Origin: Gautieria morchelliformis
Lineage: Eukaryota > Basidiomycota > Agaricomycetes > Gomphales > Gomphaceae
Length of the DNA: 64,000 nucleotides
Assembly: GCA_015179125.1 (NCBI GenBank)
Contig: WHVA01000084.1
Coordinates: 186,001-250,000, forward strand
Direction: 5' to 3'
Part shown: positions 22,116 through 34,049 of the stretch, piece after piece
Numbering within the stretch: position 1 is the stretch's first letter
Layout of the letters: the number at the start of each line of letters is the position of its first letter
Program-made: the position numbers and the translations under genes
Notes under the pieces: generated by a model
Seen by the model: only the letters and a program-made list of their open reading frames with translations
Database searches by the model: none
Told to the model about the DNA's origin: nothing

Positions 22116-22499
22116 TGCGCTTTCATGCCTCAATAAATGACTAATCTCTCCACTTGAGATGCTCTGGATCGTGCAAAGCCTTGCAAAGCGTGAACACATT
22201 CCATTTCACAAAAAACTACAGTGCATGGATGAAAGTGCTACATTTTTCACATATGCTGATGAGGCATCACTCACATGTTTTACCATTGGAGGATGTTCAC
22301 ATTGACAACAATGTACATTCTTCTAGGATATATTAGATATCTTTTAAAATATCAACCCTAACCAAATTCATAATACATCATTTTGAGCAACTTGTATATT
22401 GTGGACATCCTAAATTTTTTTGAATGTTCTGATATTTTAAAAATATGGTTGTATGTGCTAAAGCATGGTGTGTATTGAGATAACAGAGCAATTTCAGAT

Positions 22500-22672
22500 A
22501 GGATTTGGATGACTATATATTAAAAGTATATATGAAGCTTGTTACATATATGATGATAGAATGTAGAGGCAAGTATGGACCATATGAGTACATGTTTGAA
22601 GTATATATGAAACATGTTAGATGTACAATCACAGAATATAGAAGCAAGTATGGACAATACCTGTACTATATT
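22500..22672 (+). repeat. Imperfect tandem duplication, about 80 bp, AT-rich
   Basis: The block AAGTATATATGAA...AGAGGCAAGTATGGAC (from about 22526) recurs from about 22600 with changes. No gene was seen between 22116 and 22945. Confidence 0.6.
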
Positions 22673-22945
22673 ATTATATACGGGTGAGAGATCTGATTAG
22701 AAGGTATGTTTAAAATAATACGCATGTATAGTACAAAGATATGTAACTATTGATGTTTAGACAATGGGGTATACACCCTTTCCTGGGGGAGCAGCAGACT
22801 GTGAGAAAGAACTTTAGGGCTAGGATTAAGCATGTCTTACAGATGCTGGCAACTGCCTCAATTGTGATATATTTTATGAAATATAGATGAGCTAAGCTAT
22901 ATATACATATATATGACATTTATAAACATCCTCCATTGATTAGCA

Positions 22946-23147
22946 CTCAACCTGCTGGAGAAGATGCTTGTGTATGATCCACGCAAGTACATAATGGGAA
23001 CACACTGTCTTGCAGAGGAGTATGTCTCGCCATACCATGCCCCAAACAATGAGCCTGTTATGAATGAGAAGTTTGACTAGAGTTTCAATGACCCCGAGCT
23101 CCTTGTGGATACCTGGAAAGTCATGTGTTGGGAAATTCTAGGCGAGT
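22946..23147 (+). pseudogene. Stress-activated MAP kinase (Hog1 type), C-terminal gene fragment
   Basis: One frame reads LNLLEKMLVYDPRKYIMG, then LAEEYVSPYHAPNNEPVM, then EKFD-stop-SFNDPELLVDTWKVM. This matches the end of the kinase domain and the start of the common-docking tail of Hog1/p38-type MAP kinases (LLEKMLVFDPxKR, HDPTDEPV, KFDWSFND, VDTWKVMMY). The Trp of DWSF is a TAG stop, and several conserved residues are changed. No other kinase exons are nearby. It is a stray copy between repeats, presumably moved by a transposon or duplication, and not functional. Confidence 0.8.
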
Positions 23148-23224
23148 GTTCTTGGATAGTCTAATCAGATGTGCAGCTAGATGGTTTGCAGATTTCCACC
23201 AAGTTGGTAGCAGGTCCTGAAGAT

Positions 23225-23880
23225 CACAAGGAATGGAGAGCATGCACTGGGTCCCTGCGCTGACAGCGCCAAGTACCAGCAAACGTGTGCGCTGACAGCA
23301 CCGGTACCAGCGACCGAGTGTGCTGACAGCGCCAGGTACCAGTGACCGCGTGAGCTGGCAGCGCTGGTAGTCCCGGTACCAGCGCAAGCCTGCGCTGACA
23401 GTGACGTGCACCAGCGCACGCTGCACTGACAGTGCCAGTACCAGCGACCGTGTGCGCTGACAGCAACGTGCACCAGCGCACGCTGCGCTGACAGCGCCAG
23501 TACCAGTGCACACGTGGGCTGACTGCGCTGGGTACCAGCGACCGCGTGCGCTGACAGCGCCGAGTACCAGCGAATGTGTGCACTGACAGCACGGGTACCA
23601 GCGACCGCATGCACTGACAGCGCGGGGTACCAGCGACCACGTGCGCTGGCAGTGCTGGTAGTCCCAGTACCAGCACAAGCCTGCCCTGACAGCGACATGC
23701 ACCAGCACATGCTGCGCTGACAGAGCCGGTACCAGCGACCGCGTGCACTGACAGCAACGTGTACCAGCGCACGCCTGCGCTGACAGCGCTGGGTACCAGC
23801 AACCGCATGCACTGACAGCGCCGGTACCAGCGCACAGGGCGTTGGTGGCTGGCGCTGTCAGCGCAAGGTCCAGCGCATGG
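23225..23880. repeat. Minisatellite array, about 45-60 bp units (CTGACAGCGCC...GTACCAGCG)
   Basis: About 14 units with the pattern GTACCAGCGACCGCGTGCGCTGACAGCGCC and variants, some with an added TGGTAGTCCC. All three minus frames stay open only because of the repeat (Trp/Cys/Arg-rich), so these ORFs are not genes. Related short units occur at 16590-16830. Confidence 0.9.
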
Positions 23881-24345
23881 TCAACACCCTATTCCAATTT
23901 CTAGACAATTCCCCAACCCAGGAAATCCTCAGGAAATCTTTGAGATATTGTGAATTTCCTCCTCCTAGAAACTGAATATTTACTATAATTTCCAGAGTCA
24001 GGAAATCATAGAGAAATATAAAATTCACAAGATTTCCTGCCCAGATTTGCACAATTTCCTAATATTTTCCTGTACCAAAAAACTCTGAGGAAATTTAGAA
24101 TTTACTCATGATTTCTTTAGACAGGAAATCATGGTTAAACTGTCAGTTTCTGGGCCCAGTTTCCTCATGATTTCCTGGACCATATTTTTACAATTTTTAT
24201 ACAATTTCCCGAACTTGGAAACCCTTGTAAAACATTAAATTTCCTCTAAATTTCCCATCCTAGGAAACTCTCAAGAAATGTGGAATTTCCATAGAATTTT
24301 TCAAGGGGTTTCCTGACTTGAGACATTTTGCCATGCCTCCAGTGT
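23881..24345. repeat. Degenerate AGGAAAT/ATTTCCT repeat region
   Basis: Many copies of TTTCCT and its complement at irregular 30-50 bp spacing, ending in GCCATGCCTCCAGTG next to the broken end of the NLR gene. That end (CACTGGAGGCATGG on the minus strand) resembles the CACTGCAGGCAT terminus of the foldback element at 21716. It is probably a decayed inverted-repeat element. Confidence 0.45.
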
Positions 24346-25860
24346 CCTGGCAGTCAGGGTCTCAGGATGCTCCACACCAAGATCCCTCTTCCTTGCCTCC
24401 ATCACTTGAACCTGCAGCTCTTCAGCATCCTTCCACTTTCCCAACTTCTAATAGGTTAAGGCAAGGTTGCCAATGGCAGTCAGGATGTCAGGATGCTCCA
24501 AGCCATGGACCCTCTTCCTTCCCTCCATCCCTTAAACCCCAGCTCTTCAGCATCCTTCCACTTTCCCAACTTCTGATAGGTTAAGGGGAGGTTCCCAATG
24601 GCAGTCAGCGTGTCAGGATGCTCCACACCAAGGACCCTCTTCGTTGCCTCCATCACTTGAACCTCCAGCTCTTCAGCATCCTTCCACTGACCCAAATTCC
24701 AATAGGTTACGGCGAGGTTGTTAATGGCAGTCAGGGTCTCAGGATGCTCCGCGCCAAGATCCCTCTTCCTTGCCTCCATCACTTGAACCTCTAGCTCTTC
24801 AGCATCCTTCCACTTTCCCAACCCCTGGTAGGTTAAGGCAAGGTTACCCATGGCCATCAGAGTGTCAGGATGCTCCACACCAAGGACCCTCTTCGTTTGC
24901 TCCATCACTTGAACCTGCAGCTCTTCAGCATCCTTCCACTTTCCCAACTTCTGATAGGTTGAGGCAAGGTTACCCATGGCCATCAGAGTGTCAGGATGCT
25001 CCACACCAAGGACCCTCTTCCTTTGCTCCATCACTTGAACCTGCAGCTCTTCAGCATCCTTCCACTGACCCAAATTTGCACAGGTTAAGGCAAGGTTTCC
25101 AATGGCAGTCAGGGTGTCAGGATGCTCCACACCAAGGACCCTCTTTGTTGCCTCCATCACTTGAACCTGCAGCTCTTCAGCATCCTTCCATTGACCCAAA
25201 TTCCGATAGGTTACAGCGAGGTTGTTAATGGCAGTCAGGGTCTCAGGATGCTCCACACCAAGATCCCTCTTCCTTGCCTCCATCACTTGAACCTGTAGCT
25301 CTTCAGCATCCTTCCACTTTCCCAACTTCTGGTAGGTTAATGCAAGGTTGCCAATGGCAGTCAGGGTGTCAGGATGCTCCAAGCCATGGACCCTCTTCCT
25401 TGCCTCCATCACTTGAACCTCCAGCTCTTCAGCATCCTTCCACTGACCCAAATTCCGATAGGTTAAGGCGAGGTTGCCAATGGCAGTCAGGGTGTCAGGA
25501 TGCTCCACACCGAGGACCTTCTTGCTTGCCTCCATGGCTTGAGCCTGCAGCTCTTTAGCATCCTTCCACTGACCCAAATTCTGATAGGTTGAAGCAAGGT
25601 TGCCCATGGCAGTCAGGGTATGAGGATGCTTCTCACCAAGAACCCTCTTCCTTGCCTCCATCACTTGAACCTCCAGCTCTTCAGCATCCTTCCACTGGCC
25701 CAAATTTCGCCAGGTTGAGGCAAGGTTACCCATGGCCATCAGAGTGTCAGGATGCTCCTCACCAAGGAGCCTCCTCCTTGCCTCCACCACTTGAACCTCC
25801 AGCTCTCTAGCATCCTTCCATCGCCCTGCTTCATTGAACACTCTTGCAAAATCTTGTAGC
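24346..25860 (-). repeat. 126-bp TPR-coding tandem array
   Basis: About 12 units of 126 bp encode the TPRs of the neighbouring NLR. Units 4-10 are nearly identical over long stretches. A short deletion near 24525 shifts the frame in unit 11, and the remaining units (to 24346) continue out of frame with a TAG in unit 12. The array ends abruptly at a repeat region. Confidence 0.9.
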
Positions 25861-28614
25861 ATGTCTGAATCTGCACCTTCTGTATGTAGCTCATTAATAT
25901 GAGGCAGAAGAGATCTCCTAAAGGTATAGTCCTCCACCCTGTCTCCATATGGGATAGAAAGTGCTAATATCTGCATTGTACACCTGTGGGTATTTTCATG
26001 CTCTGCCACGTCTAGGTTATCTCGAGCCCAAGCATGTACTAGTGGGTGGAGGGAAAATGTGGTGTCTTCTTCATCAGTACTGATTAGTGAGTATGAACCT
26101 AGTTCAGAAATGATCTCCTGAAATTGAAAGTCGCTCCAGCGACCATCTGTAGTTTGAAAATTATGCAGAAATTGTTTTGCAGTATCAAATGGACCATCTA
26201 GATCCACGAGAAAAGCATTTTGAAAGATGCCTTTGGAAATCCCCCTATAATGCAGAAATGCACACAGGTGTAGCAGGGTTGCTGCTATTGGACTTAGCTT
26301 TTTGAAGCTAATTTCCCATGTTGCATATACTGCCCATGGATAATCATCCACCATTTGTACTAAGTGCTTGCTCATCAGTTGAGCCCGATCCTTCTGGAAA
26401 ATCTTCAGATATTCATTTAAACTGCATCCCCTTGAGATATAGGCACCTGCTTGTACAATGGCCAGGGGAAGATGACCAAGTTCTCTGACAATCAAAGATG
26501 CCAAGCTAAGATTCTGTGCGGAAGCTGTGGCTGTAGAGAACACAAGGAGCAAATGAATTGCTTCCTCAGTGCTCATGCTTGACACATGGCAGTTAGAGCT
26601 GGGTGCATGCACACGACACTCCACATTGCGGCTTGTCACAATGATGTTTCCATGCTTGCACAGTGGGAAGTACTTTCGAAGATTTATGTCTCGGTCATCA
26701 GCATTGTCCAGGAAGAGCAACCACCCCTGGTGTTGTCCAGAAAGCCAGAGAAGAGCATCTTTGGCAGTCTCACCAATACCCTCCTCCCGAGCAATATCTT
26801 CAAGGCCAGACTCCATAGTGGTCACACTACTTGCATCAATGTAATAGACTCTCCAAAAACTACACATAAAACAAGTCAGCCCAAAAATACCAGGCCTAGG
26901 TAAATTACACCACCGTTGATAAAACTTTTCAATGAATCTCAATGCAATCTGTGTTTTTCCAGCCCCACCAAGCCCATACAACACAAAGATGTGCTGCTCC
27001 TCCTTAACAGTGGATGTCTGGTCTGGAAAGAAGTATCCCTCAAGTTGCAAAAGGATATCAACTCTTCCGGTAAATCTGCTTGTTGGTGGAGGACAAGCCT
27101 TATGGCCAGCTCCATGTTTACCTGATAGCTGGCCAATAGTACCTGCACCTACAGTATCTACCATAAAATATAAGTCATTAGATAGGAGACATTGCAACTT
27201 GTACGCACTGAGGTGTGCAGCAGCTATCACCACCCGCCGTTCCCTGAGAGCAATGACAGCAGCCGTTACCATCTCATTTACTTTTGCCCGCCGAAGATAC
27301 TGTAATGTATGTGTTGTCACCTCGGGTAACCTTTCCCACTGTGCCAATGTTACACCCTGCATTCCTTGCTCCACGTTGAATCGAAAGTAAACGTTTGCTA
27401 CAGATCCGAAGCGACGCTCGATTTCCTCTGCTGTCGCCTCACATTCTGTTGTGATCTTCATCAATACCTCAGCTACACTTAGTGGTATGACATTGTTAAA
27501 CAGACTAGATGCTGGCAGGCCAGCAGTGGTCACATATCCAGTGCCAATACTGATGACACAAGCGATATGTTGGTGTGGAAATATGTGTTCTGCTTCATTG
27601 AGGATTTGCTTGATAGGATTGTTGCAACCCAGGCCGGCATCGACGAAGGGTTCACGCATAGGTGGATCGCCGATGAAAATCCGTTTGAAAAAAGTAGGAG
27701 CGGCAGACGTGGCACGAGCGGCCTCCCATATAGCACAGTCGAATGATTCGTGTTGGTCTACGCTGTACGTACGAAAGAGGCGAGGTGTGCTCATGTTATT
27801 TGCGGGCATCGCGCAGACAAAACTGGGCTACGGTCAGCTATGTGCCTAGCCAGAAGAAACGTCAACGTGAACATACGTTTTGCACACTTCGCTGCTTTGT
27901 CTTGGATCAAACATGCGAGCGTTAGGGTCACCAATCGCTTCCTGGATGATGGCTTGGATAGCTTTCTCCAACTTGCTAGCCTTGAACATTCCGTCCTTCC
28001 AAAATGGTTTCTTATCCGAGAACACTTTTGAGGCGAATGTGCCATAGGCTTTGATCGCTTTATCTACGGACAGGCGGAGGCGGCCCAGCATGAGCGCTAT
28101 GAGCCTGCGTGAGACGTATTAGAGAGCGACGGCGATCGTTAATGAAGTAACTTACCCGCCTGTGCTCGTACCGCAGATTAAGTCGAAATATTCACAAGGA
28201 AGGGGTACCGTGGGTCGCCCTTCTCGGCGCTGGATTCTTTGCATGATTTCTTGTAGTATGATAAGCTCGGACAAGCCACGGATGCCGCCGCCATCTGCTG
28301 AGGGAGTCAGAAGGTGTCATATAAGAGGCACGAAACCATTACCAAGTGAAAGCAACCTGAGCCCAGCACCTCGATGCTCATTGATTTGCGTCGTGGGGGT
28401 AGATTCGAGGCCCGGTCTCGCTGCAGCAAGACCAGAAGTAGACAGCGATACGACCTATTCATGAAGATTCGTCAGATAGTCGGTCCCCTTGATTGTCTAG
28501 CGTCCTGGAATAGGCTTTGCTTACCTCTGAGGATACCAAAGTTTTTACGATCGGCGGCGTTTCGTCCCGCCTGGATGAAGAGGAAGCTTTGGAGATCTGC
28601 TCGTTATGGTCCAT
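24480..28614 (-). CDS. Patatin / NB-ARC / TPR NLR protein, six exons
   Basis: Proposed minus-strand exons are 28614-28525, 28454-28343, 28294-28156, 28104-27877, 27822-26911 and 26859-24480, totalling 3861 nt (1286 codons plus stop). All introns are GT-AG; the last (26860-26910, 51 nt) is itself in frame and easily overlooked. The N-terminal patatin-like phospholipase has the oxyanion motif LLSLDGGGIRG (completed across an intron), nucleophile elbow GTSTGG, and catalytic Asp in VDAGLGCNNP. The NB-ARC domain has P-loop GLGGAGKT, Walker B WLLFLDNADD, NIIVTSRN and GHLPLAIVQAGAYI. The C-terminus has ten complete kinesin-light-chain-type TPRs of 42 residues (GQWKDAEELxVQVMEAxKRVLGxEHPDTLTAIGNLALTY). 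Such proteins act as cytosolic sensors whose lipase is an effector; that is inferred from the family. The frame shifts in repeat 11, so the present stop is probably premature. Confidence 0.88.
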
Positions 28615-29411
28615 GGAGGAGTTAGAGGAGATGGTGGTATAGGGGCGAAGAAGGCGGTGCCGGCGGTGAGGACGTGGGAATGAGAAGACTTGACAAGTAT
28701 GGCACTGCGAGCGCCGGGTCTACCTAACTCGTAGACCTTTTATTGCATAAATTTCTTTTCCTAAATGCCTCGGAACAGAAGCACGTTAACCAGACCTCTG
28801 TATCACAGCATCACATCCCGCCCAATTTGGACATCAACGCCCTCTACAACGCGACGGCTGGCTGGCCCAGGGGCCTGGCTAGAAAAACGCCGATCTTACG
28901 ACTCTCGTTTGAAAATTGGTCTCACGGTTTGAACCTTGGTCTAAACATACAACTTTTCTCACGCGAGGCTAGCTGCTTTAGAACTGCGAGTTTAGGATTT
29001 TAGGGCTACGGAAACTCACCCAGTGTCAAGTGAGCGGTCGACTTGAAGAAGCTAGAACGGACAGCGCTGGTAATGGAGGTAAGGATCACAGGTTCGGACT
29101 CTGCATATATATAGACAATAGATCAACAATAATAAATCTCTATTAGGCACAGGCTGAAGGTAGAAAACCAAGTGAGCTCAGGGCCCTGTCTTTCTTTCCA
29201 ACCACTAACCCCACACTCCTGTAAGTATTTGCCACGGCTAGAGCTCCCCTTCCTCTACGCGTCTGACCGTGTTTTTCCAGTGCATATCTACTTTGATAAC
29301 TCCAGACACTGGTGTCCGAGTCGTTAGCCCAACCTTTTCACGGTAGATCCGATTATCAATTCACCAGCTGCAAGCACTATCAGCACTCCTTATTCTTACT
29401 TTGAAATCAAC
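28615..29411. other. Region between divergent genes
   Basis: It holds the 5' flanks of the minus-strand NLR and the plus-strand secreted protein gene. A TATA-like run (GCATATATATAGAC) is at about 29101-29115, rather far from the ATG at 29412. No other gene was seen. Confidence 0.45.
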
Positions 29412-30671
29412 ATGAAGTTCTCCATCTCAACTGCATTCGTTCTCGTCGCCTTCTCCCATGTCGCATCCATTGCTTCAGCCACACCGACTCCAGGCAACAA
29501 CAACAACGGTGGAAACAACAACAGCGCCAGCGGAGGCAACGTGAGAGTGATTGGGTCATACACACCATATATGCTTTTGCTAACCGAGGGTACCAGAACC
29601 CAAGCACTTCACTCCAACTTGACCCGTCGGTAATTGGGCCTAACAAGAACGGTCTAGGCACCAACACCACGGAGCCTGGCCAAGCTGCTTCCCAGACGTC
29701 CACGAACAACTTCATCAACAGCTGTATTGGAAAGACGATCACTAACGGCCAACAAGTCGCAGGGCTTCCTGCAACCCAGTCCTCATGGGTGACATCCCCT
29801 CGAAGAGCAACATGAGTTCTCTAGCCCAGGCGTGCGAGCTGTCAAACAAAATTCATGCAGGGCTGACCCAATGCACAGTGAACTTTGGCACTGTAGCCGC
29901 CAATACCTCATTCGACATCAGCTTGGAGATCACTGGCCTTCAAACCGGCGCTTTTGTGAACCCGGACACGAACTACTTCGGCGCCTCGCAGCAGCTCAAC
30001 AGCAAAGGCCAGATTATCGGCCACAGCCACTTTGTCATTGAGCAGATCAACAGTCTCCAGGACACCGGCGTCACGAACCCGGGGTTTTCACCTTCCAAAG
30101 CTTGAATGCGCCAGTCGTGAACAACAAGTTGACTGCCACTGTCGCCAAAGGGCTCCCTGCGGGTGTTTACCGCGCTGCTACCATCAACACTGCCGGAAAC
30201 TACCAGCCTCTCCTCGTCTCCGTCGCCCAACATGGTTCCTTGGATGACATGATCTACGTGAGTATGGCGGGAGTACTTACAGCCCATCATGGATGATTGA
30301 CCTCGTCACAGTTCACCGTTTCTGCTAACGGCGCCAAAGCCGCCAATTCCACCAGCGTTTCCGCCGTTACCTCCGCAACCGGTGTCCAGTCCTCCAGGCA
30401 GCCTCGAGCTCCGCAATCGGTGTCAAGTCCTCCGGCGCAGCCTCCACCTCTGCAACTGGTGCCAAGTCCTCCGGCGCAGCCTCCACCTCCGCAACCGATG
30501 CCAAGTCCCCCAGCGCAGCCTCGAGCTCTTCTGAAGCGAAAGCGACTGTCACTGGCGCTGCGAGAAAGAACAACAACAACAACCGTGGCGGTCGTAAGGC
30601 ACGGGTACGTAATCCATCCCCCGTTCTGTTATGTGCTCACCCACTCCTTTCAGCGCCTCGCAAGGCTTTAG
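29412..30671 (+). pseudogene. Secreted basidiomycete protein of unknown function, frameshifted
   Basis: Exons 29412-29540, 29597-30257, 30312-30604 and 30654-30671 are joined by GT-AG introns. It starts with a signal peptide (MKFSISTAFVLVAFSHVASI). After an Asn/Gly-rich linker come conserved blocks I recognise from a widespread but unnamed Agaricomycete secreted family: LDPSVIGPNKNGLGTNTTEP, FINSCIGKTITNGQQ, IIGHSHFVIEQINSLQDT, GLPAGVYRAATINTAGNY and LVSVAQHGSLDDMIYFTV. The C-terminus is Ser/Ala-rich with an Asn run. Three single-base frame changes are needed to follow homology, near 29763, 30087 and 30400, each beside a short homopolymer. Either this copy is dead or the assembly has indel errors. 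Function unknown. Confidence 0.7.
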
Positions 30672-32660
30672 AACGTCCAAGGCTGAACAGAACAAAATGT
30701 CCCTCTCAGGAACTGTGTTGGCTACGTGAATATTGATAGCTCATCCACCTCCTGCTTTCCGTTTTACGTGCTGGTATTTTACGACGCTGCTTCATGTTTT
30801 TTTTTTGATCTTTTGCATCTTGATTTCATATTTGTTTTCTGTAGGTCTAATGTAATGTTAGATTTTTGTCTCGAACCTCATATAGAGGTGACGCAGAAGC
30901 GAAATTAGAACACGACCTCCTCCCGCTGGAAGCGTATTCCGAAGGCACCGAACTTCGCCTCCAAACTCTTCACCCCGCTCCGGATGCTGATGAATGGCGT
31001 CTTGCTTGCAGAAGAAGCTTCCCGCCAGCCTTCCTCGCAATGCAAGGGAATAATAGGTCAGAAAAGGGCGGAACGGAAGTCGAGCTATCGGTATGTGGAA
31101 TGGTGACGTACGAAAACACGTTCGAGTATACACGGAGGAATAACCATTGTGATGCCATGTCCAGTTACAAGTCCGCACGTAGCGCTAGAGAGAACCTAAA
31201 ACGTTCTCGCAGCACAAAGTCTGAGATCTGCTGCAGTACGTAAGTGCGTGGCACCGCAAAGGCGTGGCATCGGAATTAGTGGCGCCAAGAAGCCATGGCG
31301 TCGCAGGGAAGACAAGGAAAAACCTCGTGGTTATGGATCATGATTGACTGGGCCCATCCTTTGACACCGTAGTAAGAGACGTACCCCTATTGACAACCTA
31401 TCATATATGATATATCAGGCCTGCTGCAAAGACCATGGGCGATACTCCAGAGTTTACAGCGAAGACGAGAGCTCACCTGCACTGATATTATCGATAATCG
31501 CTGGACGTGAACCTGAAGAACGACGATGACCCGGCGATTGCCAGTGATGTTGAAAGTATTGGGTTCCGAGAAGGTCACGCAGCCTCCGGCGGTAACATTT
31601 CGAAAGAGGTGCGTCGGAATACACTACTTACAAGCCTTCAAAGGTCGAAGCTGTCCTCAGCAGCGCCGTCCTTCCACGTCTGTAAATAGAGGCATTAATG
31701 ATAATTATGAACTAGTTTAAACATTCCAGGGATGATGGGATTTGCCTCTGACTCACGTAATTCATGACCCTGATCTACATCCTGTTCGGTGATAGAATAG
31801 ATATTAGCTCAACTGAATGGTGTCCCTAATATTTTCAATTGTCAGGAAACGTTTTTAAACCCCGATGGCACTTTGGCGCTCATGCACCCCCCCGGAATAC
31901 GTTGCTTATTTTGAATATCCAATCACGGGCGCCCGCCTCTTTGACTGTGCCGGCGTTCCCCTGCAGCACACCCCCACAAAGGAAGCCTGTATTATAAAGC
32001 CCTCGCGAGCGCACCCTCTCAGCCCGTCTCTCCTCCTCTGCGTCACTCCTTGTGAGGGATCGGCCGATGCCTCATGTACCCGCCGCCCCTCCCATCCCAT
32101 TCCAAGGCCTTCTTCGCCCGAACGGGCGCGCTTCTGTGATTGCTCAAAACATGGTTAGATATTCTTGCCTAGAAGCTAGCGTTTACGCATCGTGGCTATA
32201 GTGTCAAGCACACCTTATTATTGCGACTCGACAGAATCGATCTGAACTTGGTCAACATCTGACTGCTCCCTGAAGGCCTGAGGTCTTGGGCACCGGGAAG
32301 TGACTTACATCAAAATACTGAGTTTGCATAGTCACACCAGGGATCGCGCAATCGATGGTATGGGATGATGGGTGTGATTGTACGAAATAGGCGTGGATCA
32401 AGTGCGTCACTTCCCTTCCTCTCCTCCGATTCTATGTTCTCTATTTGATTGTTGAGAGCACAGCCGTTGTATTTGAAATCCAACCGCTTACCCCAGGTTT
32501 CTTGTCCTGTGATCTGCGAGGTGTTGGTGGGTGTCTCTCAGACGCATTTGCTGAACAGTGCCTTGGATGCCATCAGCGTTTTCGACACGCTGTACACTCT
32601 ATAATGCCGTTCTCAGGGTATCGGACTCAACCCAGTCGTGCATTAGGATGATTATTCGTG
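30672..32660. other. Long non-coding stretch
   Basis: ORFs here are short and lack motifs. 31980-32120 is pyrimidine-rich. The 20-bp string AATAGATATTAGCTCAACTG at about 31797 recurs at about 63033. A TATA-like GATATATAAAGC occurs at about 32675 but no convincing gene follows. Confidence 0.45.
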
Positions 32661-32869
32661 GAATGACCCAAGTGGATATATAAAGCACATGCGTTCATTT
32701 CTCTACCGCAACATACTCTGATTCTATATATCTTGCCATACCAACTACTCGCATTTTCCCAGCAATACGTATGGCAGAGTCTTGCCATTCAATGTCGTAT
32801 CTCTGCACACTTACATATGGTGCCACGATGCATTTGCAGTTCTAATGTATTTGGGGGGGACGGTTCATA

Positions 32870-33020
32870 AGTGCCAAATTAGCACCTAGGAACCGTCCTC
32901 CACAAACGCGCCTCAGGCAACAGCCGGGCCATCTGCAACCGATGCCACGTTCTGTGCCACAGCCACCGACACAGTACATACCGCGGGGGTCTACGACGCC
33001 ACTTACCGACTCGATTATGC
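32870..33020 (+). other. Pro/Gln/Arg-rich open stretch
   Basis: The plus strand is open for about 50 codons (RPPQTRLRQQPG, PRSVPQPPTQYIPRG) after a possible acceptor, ending in TAA at about 33034. It lies downstream of the TATA-like site at 32675. It could be an exon of a gene whose middle is occupied by the inverted repeats at 33255-33853. Weak evidence. Confidence 0.2.
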
Positions 33021-33254
33021 CCAATCGTGGCCGTTAACGACGCAGGTCCTGGTGAATATTCTCACACTAACCGGCCCTACGCACCGGACCAAAGAGTTAG
33101 CATTCTTCTCGAGCTTGCGATGTACACCACTAACAATGTTTCAGGCTGATATAGGCGTGTCAGAGCACTGGAGTGACGAGGCCGCGACCGTATACACCGC
33201 CCCGTATTATGTGAATCCTGTCCAGTTGGATGCACATGTAGGCAGGGGGGGGGG

Positions 33255-33400
33255 CGAGGTGTAAGCTGACACATCTCCAACGTGCTGCTCTGGCGTGTAC
33301 CCGTTCGAGTATACGCCAGAGAAGCGCATTGGAGATGTGTCAGCTGACGCTTCGGGTATACTCGAACAGCGTATTGGAGATGTGTCAGCTGACACGTCGG
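33255..33400. repeat. Interleaved inverted and direct repeats
   Basis: AGCTGACACATCTCCAA at about 33263 is followed by two inverted copies (TTGGAGATGTGTCAGCTGAC) at about 33328 and 33372. GTTCGAGTATACGCCAGAG is partly inverted with CTCTGGCGTGTAC. The result can fold as alternative hairpins. Confidence 0.8.
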
Positions 33401-33705
33401 TCCCCCCCGGCCTGGACTGACAACGGTCAACCCTCTGGGTATACTTCGTGATGTTTCGGTCATAGCGAAGAGAAATTCACAGGCCCACACACAGATCAGA
33501 ATATCTCCAGCAGTTTGTGAGACAGGACTTCCTGCCCAGTTGTCACAGATGGGAATGGCGCTGAGTATTTAATGGAATACCTGCGGTATGCAAAGACATT
33601 TTATATGTGACAGGACATATCTGATGTGCTTATGAGGTGTCAAGACCGGCTTATCAACAGCAAGAACCGTGCACCAACAACGCTCCTGGGCGTGTCGCTC
33701 AAGAT

Positions 33706-33853
33706 AAGATATATCCCATTACACCGACGAAATAAGCCGAACATCTGGTCTGTCTGACCACTCATCAGACAGACCAGACTTTCCGCTCATATTCGGCCTT
33801 GATGGAATATTTCAGGTAGGCAGTATTTCGTCAGTGTAATGGGATATATCCGA
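33706..33853. mobile_element. Small palindromic MITE (about 148 bp)
   Basis: The ends GATATATCCCATTACACCGA and its near-perfect inversion at 33823-33850 form 27-bp terminal inverted repeats with one mismatch. An inner perfect stem (TCTGGTCTGTCTGA with a 7-nt loop) sits at about 33744-33779. It has no coding capacity. The target duplication is unclear. Confidence 0.7.
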
Positions 33854-34049
33854 TCTAGTTCATGGTACGGCGGGTTTTTTTGCGGTAGCGAGAAGTTTCT
33901 AGTTACCATGACAGTGGTGCAGGACCGTCTCGGGGCACCACGACTTTCTCTTATGATAGTGGAGGGAAGAACGATACAGATGGTGGGCAGACATGTACGT
34001 GGCTTTTGTGTATGTTTGACAGACAGAGACATAACCCTGACGCATGCTA

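Noticed and set aside
23121..23835. Three overlapping minus-strand ORFs of about 200 codons rich in Trp, Cys and Arg
   Set aside because: They are translations of a tandem minisatellite; all three frames stay open only because the repeat lacks stops.
23225..23880. Possible CRISPR-like array of regularly spaced repeats
   Set aside because: Units are contiguous and degenerate without unique spacers, and the DNA is eukaryotic.
24770..25810. Plus-strand ORFs with PPSLEPxALQHPST repeats
   Set aside because: They are the antisense shadow of the TPR-coding repeats of the minus-strand NLR.
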